Notes under the pieces: generated by a model
Databases searched by the model: none
What the model saw: the letters and a program-made list of their open reading frames with translations, nothing else
Told to the model about the DNA's origin: nothing
In this document: positions 1 to 8,950 of the stretch, piece by piece
How positions within the stretch are numbered: the stretch's first letter is position 1
How the letters are laid out: every line of letters starts with the position of its first letter
Program-made: the position numbers and the translations under genes
NCBI GenBank assembly: GCA_025061985.1
Contig: JANXAW010000008.1
Span: forward strand, 22,786 to 86,785
Direction of reading: 5' to 3'
From: Fimbriimonadales bacterium
Lineage (GTDB): Bacteria > Armatimonadota > Fimbriimonadia > Fimbriimonadales > GBS-DC
DNA length: 64,000 nucleotides

Positions 1-712
1 GCAGCTCATCCGCCAGTACGCTCACTTGGTCAAACTCACGGTCAACCGTATCGTGCCCTATCCCCCAAACGGGATGGAATGGGAGGATTTGTATGGCTAT
101 GGAGTGATGGGGCTAATCCGCGCTGTAGACCTTTACGATCCTACGCGCAATGTGAAGTTCGAGACTTACGCAATTGCCCTGATTCGTGGGGCGGTGTTGG
201 AGGCGCTACGCTCTGAGGATTGGATGCCTCGCTCGGCGCGTGATAAGCAGCGGCAGCTGGAGCGCGTATGGGTGCAGTTGGAAGCTAAGCTAGGGCGCCC
301 CCCAACCGAAGAAGAAGCTGCCGAAGCGCTGGGGATTTCCGTTGAGGACTACCGCCAGCTGCTGATTGCTTACGCTCGCAACGCTGTGCTCTCGTTGGAA
401 AGCTGTTTGCTGAATGGGGATGAGGATGACGGCAACTCTCTTGCCGAGACACTTGCCGACGCCGAAGACCCCTTCGAGGAGCTTATGCAGCGCGAGCAAA
501 CGCACGCGCTTGTACGCGCGATTGAGAATCTTGGGGAGCGCGAGCGGATGGTTATCCAGCTTTACTACTACGAGGGTTTGACTTTCAAAGAGATTGGGCA
601 GGTGATGAACATTTCAGAGTCGCGCGTGTATCAGATTCATACGCGGGCGCTTGCGCGGTTGCGTAGCCAGCTCTGTGGCACCGCGGCGGATCCTTATGCT
701 GGCGAGGGCTAA
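1..712 (+). CDS. RNA polymerase sigma factor, FliA/WhiG (sigma-28) type, 5' end outside the window
   Basis: The reading frame is open from base 2, so the gene begins upstream. The first visible residues (LIRQYAHLVK) are already region 2 of a sigma-70 family factor. Next come the region 2 signature (EDLYGYGVMGLIRA, FETYA), the DW.PRSAR stretch and a region 3 typical of FliA/WhiG/SigB factors (RPPTEEEAAEALG). Region 4 is a helix-turn-helix near the C-terminus (LTFKEIGQVMNISESRVYQ). The protein would direct core polymerase to an alternative promoter set; no flagellar genes are in the window, so the regulon cannot be named. Its TAA overlaps the stop of the convergent esterase gene by three bases. 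Confidence 0.9.
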   Translation, partial: QLIRQYAHLVKLTVNRIVPYPPNGMEWEDLYGYGVMGLIRAVDLYDPTRNVKFETYAIALIRGAVLEALRSEDWMPRSARDKQRQLERVWVQLEAKLGRPPTEEEAAEALGISVEDYRQLLIAYARNAVLSLESCLLNGDEDDGNSLAETLADAEDPFEELMQREQTHALVRAIENLGERERMVIQLYYYEGLTFKEIGQVMNISESRVYQIHTRALARLRSQLCGTAADPYAGEG

Positions 713-1617
713 ATGCTCGAAGCCCACTCTTCTAATCGGATGCGCATTTCGGGGTGCCAGTCGTGTCCCAAGTCTTCGTAGATGAGCAGTCGTTTGGGTA
801 CGCGCAGCGCCTCGTATAGCGAGAACACCACAGGTGGGCGGATACCGGGGTCTTTGAGCGCAAGGCTGAGCTGGGTGGGTACGCGCACAAACGGCGCGTG
901 ATTGACCGCATCGAAGTACTGAAGCACTGCCAACACTGCCTCACGCGAGACGCCTGTTGCTTGCATGTAGTCGGTGAACTCCTTGATGGGGTAGCGCCAT
1001 GCGGGTTTGCCCAACAGGTATTCCCAGTAGCTGAGCGCAGGCAGCTCGGCGACCACGCATGCCACCAGCGCACACCATGCCCCTAACATCACTGCCAAGC
1101 CGCCCCCTTGGCTTAGCCCTGCTGCCACCAACTTGTTGGGGTTGACCTCTGGTTGCGCTGCCAATACGCGTATTGCCAAAATGCTTTCCTGCACAAGGCG
1201 CCGGTAGATGTAGGTTTGAGGCGACTCTATACCCCGCGTGAAGTAGCCCACTTCGGGGCTATACGGCACATTTGGCTCAACGGCGTAGCCGTGTAGGTTG
1301 ATGGAGAAGGTGATGAACCGCTCGAACTTGGTGTTCTCGTTGATGGGCACGGTGCCGATGCCGTAGCCTGGCAAGTACAGAACAGCGGGCGCAGGAAGCG
1401 TGAGGGCGCGGGGGATGGCGTACCAGCCCTCACGCCCTCGCCCATCCATTCCTCGCCATCGCATTCGAAATACTCGGTGCGTGGGGTGGTCGTCGTCTGC
1501 TCGGTGCACCCGTTCAAAATGAAGGGGGGCCTGATACGCTTCCGCAGCGGTGGCTTGCCAGAACGCTGCAAAGTCGCTTGGGGGCTGAGGCGTTTTGAGC
1601 AGAACCGCGGGCTCCAT
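709..1617 (-). CDS. Acetyl xylan esterase / cephalosporin-C deacetylase-like alpha/beta hydrolase
   Basis: A 302-residue serine esterase resembling the AXE1 family, which removes acetyl groups from sugars or cephalosporins. The nucleophile elbow GLSQGGG places the serine near residue 169. The acid is probably the Asp of LKDPG near residue 257 and the base the His of LGHDWH near the C-terminus. The start at 1617 is chosen because TGATG couples it to the stop of the upstream NIL-domain gene; an upstream in-frame start would add 19 residues inside that gene. There is no signal peptide, so it is probably cytoplasmic. Substrate is unknown. Confidence 0.82.
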   Translation of the reverse strand: MEPAVLLKTPQPPSDFAAFWQATAAEAYQAPLHFERVHRADDDHPTHRVFRMRWRGMDGRGREGWYAIPRALTLPAPAVLYLPGYGIGTVPINENTKFERFITFSINLHGYAVEPNVPYSPEVGYFTRGIESPQTYIYRRLVQESILAIRVLAAQPEVNPNKLVAAGLSQGGGLAVMLGAWCALVACVVAELPALSYWEYLLGKPAWRYPIKEFTDYMQATGVSREAVLAVLQYFDAVNHAPFVRVPTQLSLALKDPGIRPPVVFSLYEALRVPKRLLIYEDLGHDWHPEMRIRLEEWASSI

Positions 1618-1859
1618 CACTCCGACACCGAGCGCTCTACTGGCTCTACATGCAGCCCTGTGGTATGAAGCCATGCCGTGGCGCGTTGGATTTCCTCCGC
1701 GGGACCTTCCAGCTCCACAAATGCCCAGCCAGAATCCTCAGTGATGTTCGCTCTGAGGATGTTCACCTTTATGTCGAAGTTGCGTCCCAGTTGCCACAGC
1801 CACGGCACTTGTACCTGCTCGCGGTTAGTTGTCGCAATCCGCATATGCACTTTTGCCAT
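1617..1859 (-). CDS. NIL-domain protein (small ligand-binding domain)
   Basis: An 80-residue protein matching the NIL domain found at the end of methionine ABC transporter ATPases and in some ferredoxins: a ferredoxin-like fold with the pattern DIKVNILRANITED..GWAFVELEG. Here it stands alone, as a possible amino-acid-sensing or partner protein. The start ATG at 1859 is preceded by GGGAGG; an upstream in-frame ATG at 1901 lacks a site. It is coupled to the following esterase by a one-base stop/start overlap. What it senses is not shown by the sequence. Confidence 0.7.
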   Translation of the reverse strand: MAKVHMRIATTNREQVQVPWLWQLGRNFDIKVNILRANITEDSGWAFVELEGPAEEIQRATAWLHTTGLHVEPVERSVSE

Positions 1860-2010
1860 CGTTGGATTACCTCCCTTACCGTTATCTCGGTATGACGGCA
1901 TCTTGCTGTCAAAGGCTAGAGCTTAGAGACTTAACGCTCTAACAAAGGGCGACGGCGTTCGTGCCGTCGATAGGTTTCGGAGCGAACTTAGTGGTTTCGC
2001 TCGTGCGCTT

Positions 2011-2032
2011 CGTTAGCGGGACGCCGACGCTA
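2011..2032. repeat. Copy of a small palindromic repeat
   Basis: The stretch contains CGTTAGC-GGGAC-GCCGACG followed by CTATAG. A near copy lies at 41969-41990, where the arms are perfectly complementary. Both copies are intergenic. A separate 7-bp hairpin (CGACGGC/GCCGTCG) lies about 40 bases upstream. It looks like a REP-like dispersed element. Confidence 0.45.
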
Positions 2033-2431
2033 TAGGCTTGTCTGGGAAGGTTCCTCTGTGGAAGCAGCTTCCGCGTTGCGTTGCGCTTGCTCTGCAAAGA
2101 GCGCCTCCATCATCTCGTAGGCATAGCGCAAGTGCGGAATCACGATAGAGCCGCCGATGATGAGGGCGATGTTCATCGCCTCGTGAAGCTCCTCGCGCGT
2201 TGCGCCCTCTTGCACGCAGCGGTCTAAGTGATAAAAAATGCAGTCGTTGCAGCGCAATACCATCGAGCCAACCAGCCCCATCATCTCTTTGTACTTGACG
2301 GGGATGGCGCCTTCGGTATAGGCGCTGGCGTCAAGCGCGAAGAACCGCTGAAACGGCTTGAAGCCGCTGTTTAGGATCCGCTCGTTCATCTCTTGCCGAT
2401 ACAGGCGTGTTTCGTGGGGTTTGCGTGTCAT
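2030..2431 (-). CDS. AhpD-like / carboxymuconolactone decarboxylase family protein
   Basis: A 133-residue helical protein with the CxxCxxxH motif of the AhpD core (CNDCIFYH, near residue 64), which in characterised members acts as a peroxidase or disulfide relay. Surrounding residues (VPVKYKEMMGLVGSMVLRC...GATREELHEAMNIALIIGG) fit the carboxymuconolactone decarboxylase-like fold. The ATG at 2431 lies 7 nt after a TACACT box with no ribosome binding site, indicating a leaderless transcript. The longer frame upstream to 2605 has no promoter or homologous sequence. Confidence 0.85.
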   Translation of the reverse strand: MTRKPHETRLYRQEMNERILNSGFKPFQRFFALDASAYTEGAIPVKYKEMMGLVGSMVLRCNDCIFYHLDRCVQEGATREELHEAMNIALIIGGSIVIPHLRYAYEMMEALFAEQAQRNAEAASTEEPSQTSL

Positions 2432-2438
2432 CGGGTAA

Positions 2439-2444
2439 AGTGTA
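2439..2444 (-). promoter_or_regulatory. -10 box (TACACT) for a leaderless transcript of the AhpD-like gene
   Basis: TACACT on the minus strand ends 7 nt before the ATG at 2431. Transcription would begin at or within a base of the start codon. No Shine-Dalgarno sequence is present. Confidence 0.6.
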
Positions 2445-2544
2445 CCTTGCCTTGGGGGCTGTTTGCAAAGTCGTCCGCTGGCTAAAGCAATTGCTGTGCC
2501 TCTGTGCCCTTGCGCGTTGCCCATAGCTTCGGCATTGCTGAAGG

Positions 2545-2569
2545 GGGCAAAGCAAGTAGTGCTTTGCCC
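2545..2569. repeat. 10-bp inverted repeat between dnaB and the AhpD-like gene
   Basis: GGGCAAAGCA and TGCTTTGCCC flank a 5-base loop. It could stop minus-strand transcription coming from dnaB, but there is no T-run, so a rho-independent terminator is not established. Confidence 0.45.
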
Positions 2570-2601
2570 GCGCGGGCGAGACTGGTTAAGGCAAAAGCCT
2601 C

Positions 2602-3990
2602 TCAATAGACTTCGGTGTATTCGCGTTCAATAGCGACGAAGCGTGAGAAATCAGGTTGGAAGAGGAGCTTGACTCTGCCTGTGGGTCCGTTGCGTTGCTT
2701 AGCGATGATGATTTCCACCTCTTGTTGGTGGATTTGGTCGGGCGGAAGATCGGCGGGAGGGGCGTCTCGGTAGTACTCTTCGCGGTGGATGAACATGACC
2801 ACATCGGCTTCGGCTTCAATAGAGCCGCTGTCGCGCAGGTCGGAGAGCATGGGGCGCTTGTTTTCGCGTCGCTCGATGGAGCGCGAGAGTTGCGAGAGCA
2901 CCAGCACGGGCACATGGAACTCGCGGGCGATTTGCTTGAGGGCACGGGCGATTTCGCCGATTTCTTGGTTGCGGTTTTCCATGCGCCGATGGGAGCGCAT
3001 CAGTTGCAGGTAGTCTACCACGATCAGCCCCAGTTCGCGCCCTGCTAAGCGTGCCTTGAGGCGTCGGCACTTGGCACGCATCTCCATTGGGGAAAGGCTT
3101 CCTGAGTCGTCAATGTAAATGGGCGCATCGAAGAGGCGTTCGGCTGCTTGCTGGAGGCGCAGCCATTCTTCGGGGCCCAGCTGAAGGCGGCGGAGGCGTT
3201 GGGCGCTTACCGCTGCTTGCGAGCAGAGCATCCGCTGCACCAGTTGCTCTGCTGCCATCTCTAGGCTGAAGATGGCTACCGCCTTGCGTGCCCGCAGCGC
3301 CACATGCTCAGCGATGTTGATTGCCAGTGAGGTTTTGCCCACGCTGGGGCGCGCAGCTAGGATAATCAGCTCCGACGGCTGCAGACCTGATAGCATTCGA
3401 TCCAGTTCGCGATAGCCTGTGGAGACGCCCAACAGAAACTCACCAGTGGGGTTTTGCTGCATAAGCAACTGGCGCTCTTCGAACTGCCCCAGCACGTCCA
3501 GCACCAGTTGGTTCACGCTGCTGAACTCTTTGCCGAGTTGGCGTTCTGCTACTTGGTAGACGGCTTGCTCGGCTTGGTCTAGTATCTGTTGCAGCTCCAG
3601 CTCAGGCTCTTCTACTAAGCGGATGATTTCGTGTGCGGCTTGCACCAGTCGGCGCAGAATGGATTTTTCTTGCACGATGCGAGCGTAGTACTCTGCGTTT
3701 GCTGCAGTGGGTACGCTTTCGACGATGTTTACCAGGGCGGGCAATCCGCCCACATCCTCCAACTGCTCGCGTCGGCGCAGCTCTTCCTGCACGGTGACTA
3801 AATCCACTGCGATGTTGCGCTCGTGCAAGGAAGAGATGACATCAAACAAAATGCGGTGTGCGGGGTGATAAAAGTCTTCTGGTTTCAGGATTTCTAAGAC
3901 GCGCTCCAGCGCCTCGGCACTAAGCATCATTGAGCCGAGTACGCTCATCTCCGCTTCGGTGCTGTGGGGTTGTACTGTGCCGACGCGCAT
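2602..3990 (-). CDS. dnaB: Replicative DNA helicase DnaB
   Basis: A 462-residue hexameric helicase that unwinds the replication fork. It has the N-terminal all-helical domain (STEAEMSVLGSMML), a linker, and a RecA-like ATPase with Walker A ARPSVGKTS near residue 215, Walker B LIVVDYLQLM, and the arginine-rich SQLSRSIERRENKRPMLSDLRDSG segment. Length is normal and no intein is present. A TACAAT box at 4015-4020 (minus) gives a short leader. The divergent trmD promoter lies immediately beside it. Confidence 0.97.
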   Translation of the reverse strand: MRVGTVQPHSTEAEMSVLGSMMLSAEALERVLEILKPEDFYHPAHRILFDVISSLHERNIAVDLVTVQEELRRREQLEDVGGLPALVNIVESVPTAANAEYYARIVQEKSILRRLVQAAHEIIRLVEEPELELQQILDQAEQAVYQVAERQLGKEFSSVNQLVLDVLGQFEERQLLMQQNPTGEFLLGVSTGYRELDRMLSGLQPSELIILAARPSVGKTSLAINIAEHVALRARKAVAIFSLEMAAEQLVQRMLCSQAAVSAQRLRRLQLGPEEWLRLQQAAERLFDAPIYIDDSGSLSPMEMRAKCRRLKARLAGRELGLIVVDYLQLMRSHRRMENRNQEIGEIARALKQIAREFHVPVLVLSQLSRSIERRENKRPMLSDLRDSGSIEAEADVVMFIHREEYYRDAPPADLPPDQIHQQEVEIIIAKQRNGPTGRVKLLFQPDFSRFVAIEREYTEVY

Positions 3991-4032
3991 AGCGATCCAC
4001 TCGCCCTGTGGCTAATTGTACCTTCGCATAGG

Positions 4033-4038
4033 TATAAT
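4033..4038 (+). promoter_or_regulatory. -10 box (TATAAT) for leaderless trmD
   Basis: A perfect TATAAT ends 6 nt before GTG at 4045 and 9 nt before TTG at 4048. There is no ribosome binding site. It is back to back with the dnaB -10 box. Confidence 0.65.
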
Positions 4039-4044
4039 CGGGTT

Positions 4045-4782
4045 GTGTTGCGGATTGATGTGATCACGCTGTTTCCCGAGGTGATAGAGGCGGGCACGAA
4101 CTACAGCATTGTGGGGCGGGCGCAGGAATGGGGGTTGGTGCAGATTCGCGCCATTCAGTTGCGTGATTTCGCCGAGGGCAAGCACAAGAAGACTGACGAT
4201 GAGCCATACGGCGGTGGCGCAGGGCTGGTGATGAAGCCTGAGCCGATTTTCAAGGCGGTGGAAGCGTGTCAGCCCACGGCTCGAACGCGGATTATCTTGC
4301 TGGAGCCTCAGGGTAGGCTTTATACGCAAGCCCTCGCCTACGAACTGGCGGAGCAGGAGCACCTGATTCTCATCTGCGGGCACTATGAAGGGGTAGACGC
4401 GCGCGTGCGCGATCATTTGGCAACTGATGTGATCAGTATCGGCGACTATGTGCTGACAGGCGGCGAGTTGCCTGCGTTGGTGATTATTGACTCAGTCGTG
4501 CGGTTGTTGCCTGGGGCTATCCATTCGCCGGAGTCGTTGGGGCAGGATTCGTTTGCCGATGGGCTGCTGGGGTACCCGCAGTACACGCGCCCTGAGGAGT
4601 TTCGGGGGTTGCGTGTGCCGAGTGTGTTGCTTTCGGGCAATCATGGGGCGATTGCACGCTGGCGACGCAAGGAGCAACTACGCCTAACGCGCCAGCTGCG
4701 CCCTGATTTGTTTGCGAAGGCATGTTTGACTGCCGAGGATGTGGCGCTTTTGAAGGAGTTGCACGCTGAGGGCAAGCTTTGA
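4045..4782 (+). CDS. trmD: tRNA (guanine(37)-N1)-methyltransferase TrmD
   Basis: A 245-residue SPOUT methyltransferase that makes m1G37 in tRNAs reading codons starting with C, using S-adenosylmethionine. It begins with the family sequence (L)RIDVITLFPE and has the trefoil-knot motifs LICGHYEGVDARV and SIGDYVLTGGELPA. The frame is open further upstream, but family length and the TATAAT at 4033 favour GTG 4045, or TTG 4048, which reproduces the usual MRIDVI start. It is not next to rimM and rpsP, its usual operon partners, which lie at 38-39 kb. Confidence 0.95.
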   Translation: MLRIDVITLFPEVIEAGTNYSIVGRAQEWGLVQIRAIQLRDFAEGKHKKTDDEPYGGGAGLVMKPEPIFKAVEACQPTARTRIILLEPQGRLYTQALAYELAEQEHLILICGHYEGVDARVRDHLATDVISIGDYVLTGGELPALVIIDSVVRLLPGAIHSPESLGQDSFADGLLGYPQYTRPEEFRGLRVPSVLLSGNHGAIARWRRKEQLRLTRQLRPDLFAKACLTAEDVALLKELHAEGKL

Positions 4783-4792
4783 AACGCAATAC

Positions 4793-4814
4793 GCCGCAGT
4801 GAGTTCGCTGCGGC
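4793..4814. terminator. Hairpin between convergent trmD and the Uma2 pseudogene
   Basis: GCCGCAG and CTGCGGC form a 7-bp stem with an 8-base loop just after the trmD stop. No T-run follows, so this is only a possible terminator. Confidence 0.35.
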
Positions 4815-4886
4815 AACCCCACCACACTTGTAGTGCCAAGAGGTACTCTCAGCACTCCTGTTGCAGACTATACCCAACGCTATGCG

Positions 4887-5443
4887 CTACTCAAAAACCT
4901 CCCGAACCGTTAGCTCAAGCCCTGTCAACACTGGGTCACCGTGTAGAGTGTCGGTTTCGGTAAGCACTTGCGCCAGCGTGTCGGGGGGCTGCCATACCTC
5001 TACTACGCGCCGCTCGAGGTCTACTACCCACACTATTTGCACGCCCCCTGCCAGCCACTCGCGGACTTTAGCCCGCACCTTGTTGTACGAGTCGTCGGGC
5101 GAGACGACTTCTACCACCAAGTCGGGCACGACGCGTGAGAAGCCTTTTGGCGGCTCCTCTTCGGGCAAACGCTCCTTGCGGATGAATGCAACGTCAGGCG
5201 CAAGCACACTCTCGCCTTCTGGGGTGCGGATGACGAAGCCTGTTCCAGTGGCGTAGGTCTTGCCAAGGCGATGCTGCTTCACGAAAGAGCCAATCGCCAC
5301 GCCAATGCTCATTGCTACTTCGCCGTGCTGTGCGCCTGCAGGCGTATACTCGCGTCCTCCCCGCGCCAAAGCTCCGCGCGTTTGCCGATGTAGGCGCGCT
5401 CAAACTCCTCTACGCTCATCCGCTGCTCGACAGCAGTTGCCAC
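4887..5443 (-). pseudogene. Uma2-family (DUF820) PD-(D/E)XK nuclease-like gene with a frameshift
   Basis: The main frame (4887-5369) encodes most of a Uma2/DUF820 protein: HGEVAMSIG, APDVAFIR, PDLVVEVVSPDD, VREWLAGGVQIVWVVD. The expected N-terminus is in a second frame, from GTG at 5443 (MATAVEQRMSVEEFERAY, ending ELWRGE). The frames meet at about 5354-5360; one missing base after the ELWRGE codons would restore the continuous REYTPAGAQHG. Either the gene is broken or there is a sequencing error. Uma2 proteins have a nuclease fold but mostly unknown roles. Confidence 0.7.
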
Positions 5444-5495
5444 GCCTCGCTCACCCGCGGGGATTGTACCAGCCCTATAGTTGCCGCAGGTATCC

Positions 5496-5501
5496 TATAC
5501 C
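5496..5501 (+). promoter_or_regulatory. -10 box (TATACC) for the MATE-like gene
   Basis: The hexamer ends 7 nt before the ATG at 5509 and there is no ribosome binding site. An overlapping TATCCT lies 5 bases upstream. Confidence 0.45.
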
Positions 5502-5508
5502 CAGCGTT

Positions 5509-6843
5509 ATGAAAACCGTCGTTTCGCAACGCGCACTGTTTTGGATTTGGTTTCCGCTGGCGTTGAGTTTCACGCTGATGATGCTGGAAGCTCCTACTAC
5601 AAATGCCGTGCTGGCGCGATTTGCTGAGCCGTCGGTTCAGATTGCGGGCTTTGGAGTCGCGCTGGGACTATCGCTGTTGATTGAAAGCCCCGTGATTATG
5701 CTGTTAGCCACTGCGATTGCGCTGGTAAGTGGGCGTGAGTCGTTTTTTGCGGTGCTGCGGTTTGTGCTGACGCTGATTGCTGGTCTCACCGCGCTCACAG
5801 CACTCATTGCGTTCACGCCCTTGTATGACCTGATTGCGTTCCGTTTGCTTGGTTTGCCAGAGCGGGTGGCGCAGGTGGGGCGGGTTGCGATGCAGGTGAT
5901 GCTTTTGTGGACGGCGGCGATAGGCTGGCGACGCTTTTTACAGGGGGTGTTGGTGCGCTACGGCAGGGCGCAGTTTGTTAGTTGGGGCACGGCGATACGG
6001 CTGGTGAGCATTACCTCCGTGGGCATAGGGCTACTGTGGTGGAGCCAGCTGCCAGGTGCAGTAGTAGGTGCGTGCATGGTGATGGCGGGCGTGCTTATTG
6101 AGGCGCTGATGGCGACGCTGTTTGCGCTGCCGCTGTTGCGCGAGCGCGTGCTGAGCCATTCCGAGGCGACTACGCTTTCGCAGCGTGCGATTTGGAAGTT
6201 CCACCTACCGCTGGCGGGTACGACGTTGCTCACCCTGTTGGCGCACCCACTGACAACCGCTGCGTTGGCGCGCTTGCCCCAGCCCGAGATAGCAATCGCC
6301 GCTTGGCAGGTGGTGTTCGGCACGCTGTTGGCGTTCCGCAGTTGGGGGTTGGCGTTACAGGAGGCGAGCGTGGCTGCGCTTCAGCACCACACACCGATGC
6401 CCACCTTGAACGCATTCGCCCACAAAGTCGCAGTGGGCACAACTATTGCGCTGTTTGTGCTAGCGTTTACGCCCCTTGCGAGGCTGTTCAGCGAGCGCGT
6501 GTTAGCTTTACAGCCTGAGTTAGCTGCCCCTACCGTGCTTGGTTTGCAGGCGTGTCTGCCATTGCCCGCGCTTACCGCTTACGGCTCCTACTTGCGGGGT
6601 GTGCTCATCTACGCGAGGCTCACGCCTGCGGTCTATCGGGGGATGGCGCTCAACCTTGCTGTGAACGCGCTTGGGTTGGGTGTAGGGATTAGCATCGCAC
6701 GTGCGTTGCAGGTAAGCAGTGCCGAAGCCTCCTTGCTGGTAGCCGTGGCGGCGTTTCAGGGGGCTGCGCTGGCAGAGGTAGCATATCTCTATCGCGCGAG
6801 TGCCTATGCTGTGCCGAACTCCCGCGCACAGGAAGCGTCATAA
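5509..6843 (+). CDS. MATE/MOP-superfamily multi-spanning membrane protein, possibly ANKH-like
   Basis: A 444-residue integral membrane protein with about 12 hydrophobic segments, no signal peptide and no soluble domain. The N-terminal pattern WIWFPLALSFTLMMLEAP...ESPVIMLLA resembles a bacterial family related to MATE exporters and to animal ANKH. Such proteins export small molecules using ion gradients, but the substrate cannot be read from the sequence. Start 5509 rests on a -10 box 7 nt upstream; the frame is open back to 5260 but that part overlaps the Uma2 locus. The MacB-like permease follows after 19 nt. Confidence 0.65.
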   Translation: MKTVVSQRALFWIWFPLALSFTLMMLEAPTTNAVLARFAEPSVQIAGFGVALGLSLLIESPVIMLLATAIALVSGRESFFAVLRFVLTLIAGLTALTALIAFTPLYDLIAFRLLGLPERVAQVGRVAMQVMLLWTAAIGWRRFLQGVLVRYGRAQFVSWGTAIRLVSITSVGIGLLWWSQLPGAVVGACMVMAGVLIEALMATLFALPLLRERVLSHSEATTLSQRAIWKFHLPLAGTTLLTLLAHPLTTAALARLPQPEIAIAAWQVVFGTLLAFRSWGLALQEASVAALQHHTPMPTLNAFAHKVAVGTTIALFVLAFTPLARLFSERVLALQPELAAPTVLGLQACLPLPALTAYGSYLRGVLIYARLTPAVYRGMALNLAVNALGLGVGISIARALQVSSAEASLLVAVAAFQGAALAEVAYLYRASAYAVPNSRAQEAS

Positions 6844-6862
6844 GGCGAAGGAGGTGCGCAAG

Positions 6863-8080
6863 ATGAGTATCTTGGAAAACTTTCTGACTGCTCTTGATAG
6901 CCTGCGAGCGAACAAGTTGCGCACGCTGCTTACGATGTTGGGCGTGATTATCGGTGTTGCTGCCGTGATCACGATGATTGGGATTGCGCAGGGTGCGCGC
7001 CACGCTACCTTAGAGCAAATCCAGCGATTGGGAGCGAATGTGCTGATGGTGCGCCCTGGTCAGGCGCGGCGCGGCGGCGCGTTTTTGGGCTTTGGCAGCG
7101 TGCAAAGCCTCAAGTTGGAGGATGCGGATGCGATCCTTAAGTCTTGTGGCGACCTTGTTGCTCGCGTTTCGCCTGAGGTTTGGACTGCGCAGCAGGTGAA
7201 GTATCTCAACCGCAATATGCGCACCAGCATTTCTGGCGTCACGCCGGAGCTTTTGCAAATTCGCAACTTCGTCGTGGAGGAGGGGCGGTTTATCAATGAG
7301 CAGGATATGGAGGGCATGGCGCGTGTTGCGGTGATAGGGCATACTGTGTGGCAGGAGCTGTTTCAAGGGGGGGCGTGTGTAGGCAAAACTATCCGCATTG
7401 GCGGGCAGAGCTACGAAGTCGTTGGGCGCCTTGCTTACAAAGGCGACACCGGCTTTCGCAGCTTCGATGACCGCGTGTACATCCCATTGCCGACGGCAAT
7501 GCGTCGTTTGATGGGACAACGCCATTTGGATGCAATCAACATCCAAGCGCGTCGTTCTGACCAGATGCGGGAAACGCAAACATGCGTGGAAGAGGCACTG
7601 ATGCGCGCCCACAACATCCCTCCTGATGGCGACCCCGATTTTCGCGTGTTTAATCAGGGCGATTTTGTGGAAACGGTAGAAACCACTGCCCGCACTTTCA
7701 CCTTCTTGCTGGCGGGTGTTGCGCTTGTGTCGCTGATTGTAGGGGGAATTGGGATTATGAACATTATGTTAGTGTCTGTGACTGAGCGTACGCGGGAGAT
7801 TGGGCTACGCAAAGCGATTGGTGCGACGAAGTTCAACATCCTGCTGCAGTTCCTGATTGAGTCGGTGGTGGTTAGCGTTTCGGGGGGCTTGATCGGGATT
7901 GTGTTGGGTTACTGGGCTGCGAGCTATATTAGCGCGCAGGCGAACTGGAAGGTGATTGTGCCGGTGGAGGGGGTGTTGCTCGCTTTCAGTTTCGCGGTGC
8001 TGGTTGGTATCTTCTTTGGGCTGTATCCGGCGTGGCGCGCGGCGCAGCTGCAGCCGATTGAGGCACTTCGCTATGAGTAA
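6863..8080 (+). CDS. MacB/FtsX-type ABC transporter permease
   Basis: A 405-residue permease. It has an N-terminal membrane segment (TLLTMLGVIIGVAAVITMIGIAQG), a MacB-like periplasmic domain at about 50-270, then three membrane segments of the FtsX domain, including GGIGIMNIMLVSVTERTREIGLRKAIGA, the usual coupling region. AAGGAGG at 6848-6854 supports ATG 6863. The ATPase and membrane-fusion partners are not adjacent and may lie elsewhere. It is likely co-transcribed with the MATE-like gene. Confidence 0.88.
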   Translation: MSILENFLTALDSLRANKLRTLLTMLGVIIGVAAVITMIGIAQGARHATLEQIQRLGANVLMVRPGQARRGGAFLGFGSVQSLKLEDADAILKSCGDLVARVSPEVWTAQQVKYLNRNMRTSISGVTPELLQIRNFVVEEGRFINEQDMEGMARVAVIGHTVWQELFQGGACVGKTIRIGGQSYEVVGRLAYKGDTGFRSFDDRVYIPLPTAMRRLMGQRHLDAINIQARRSDQMRETQTCVEEALMRAHNIPPDGDPDFRVFNQGDFVETVETTARTFTFLLAGVALVSLIVGGIGIMNIMLVSVTERTREIGLRKAIGATKFNILLQFLIESVVVSVSGGLIGIVLGYWAASYISAQANWKVIVPVEGVLLAFSFAVLVGIFFGLYPAWRAAQLQPIEALRYE

Positions 8081-8091
8081 GTGAGCTTGCT

Positions 8092-8943
8092 TTAGGGACT
8101 ATCCGGCCCGACAATTGCTGGCTCGGCGAACGCCAGGCGGCGCGCCATGATGGCGATTGCTTCGGGGTGGTTGTCTATTAGCACGAAGCGTCTGCCCAAT
8201 CGCGCGGCAGCTTCGCCTGTGGTGCCGCTGCCTGCGAAAAAGTCCAGCACCCAGTCGCCTGGATGCGTGTGCACGCGCACGATTCGCTCCAGCAGCTTCA
8301 GGGGCTTCTGAGTGGGGTAGCCCGTTTTCTCTTTGCTGTTGGTGGGCACGATGGTGAGCCACCACACATCGGTGGGCGTTTTGCCGCGGCTTGCTTTCTC
8401 AATGCCCACTAGCGAGGGTGCCATGTATGGGATGCGGTCAATCGCCTCGTAGTTGAACACATAGTGCTTGGGGTCTTTGGCGTACCAAAGGATGTTGTCG
8501 TGTTTGGTTGCCCAGCGTCGCTTGGTGCGCCCGCCGTAGTCGTACGCCCAGATAATCTCGTTGAGAAAGCATTCGCGCCCGAAAATTTGGTCTAGCAACA
8601 CCTTCACATAATGCACTTCGCGATAGTCTAAGTGTACAAACAGGGAGCCGTCGGGGGTAAGCAGGCGGTGTGCTTCCACCAAGCGTGGGCGTAGGAACTC
8701 TAGGTAATCCTCAAACTCGTCTGGGTAGGCGGGCGACTCGTAGGTCTGCACGAGGTAGCGGCGGTTTGCGAAACCGATGCGTACCCCCTCGTCACTGGCT
8801 GTTGCCCGAATGCGGGTGCGCTTTTGTACCTTGCCTGTGTTGAAGGGGGGATCGATGTAGATAAGGCGGAACGCGCCACTGGGCAGCCGAGGCAAATACA
8901 GCATATTGTCGCCGAAGAGGATGAGGTTTGTGTCCAGCTGCAT
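8092..8943 (-). CDS. Site-specific DNA methyltransferase (adenine-N6 or cytosine-N4)
   Basis: A 283-residue amino-methyltransferase. Motif IV DPPF (IDPPFNTG, near residue 34) comes first, with motif I FAGSGTTG near residue 252, the beta-class order. The TQKP segment before motif I is also typical. No restriction endonuclease is next to it, so it may be an orphan regulatory methylase or a remnant of a restriction system. ATG 8943 lies 7 nt after TATCCT, a leaderless arrangement. Target sequence is unknown. Confidence 0.88.
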   Translation of the reverse strand: MQLDTNLILFGDNMLYLPRLPSGAFRLIYIDPPFNTGKVQKRTRIRATASDEGVRIGFANRRYLVQTYESPAYPDEFEDYLEFLRPRLVEAHRLLTPDGSLFVHLDYREVHYVKVLLDQIFGRECFLNEIIWAYDYGGRTKRRWATKHDNILWYAKDPKHYVFNYEAIDRIPYMAPSLVGIEKASRGKTPTDVWWLTIVPTNSKEKTGYPTQKPLKLLERIVRVHTHPGDWVLDFFAGSGTTGEAAARLGRRFVLIDNHPEAIAIMARRLAFAEPAIVGPDSP

Positions 8944-8950
8944 AGCCTTT

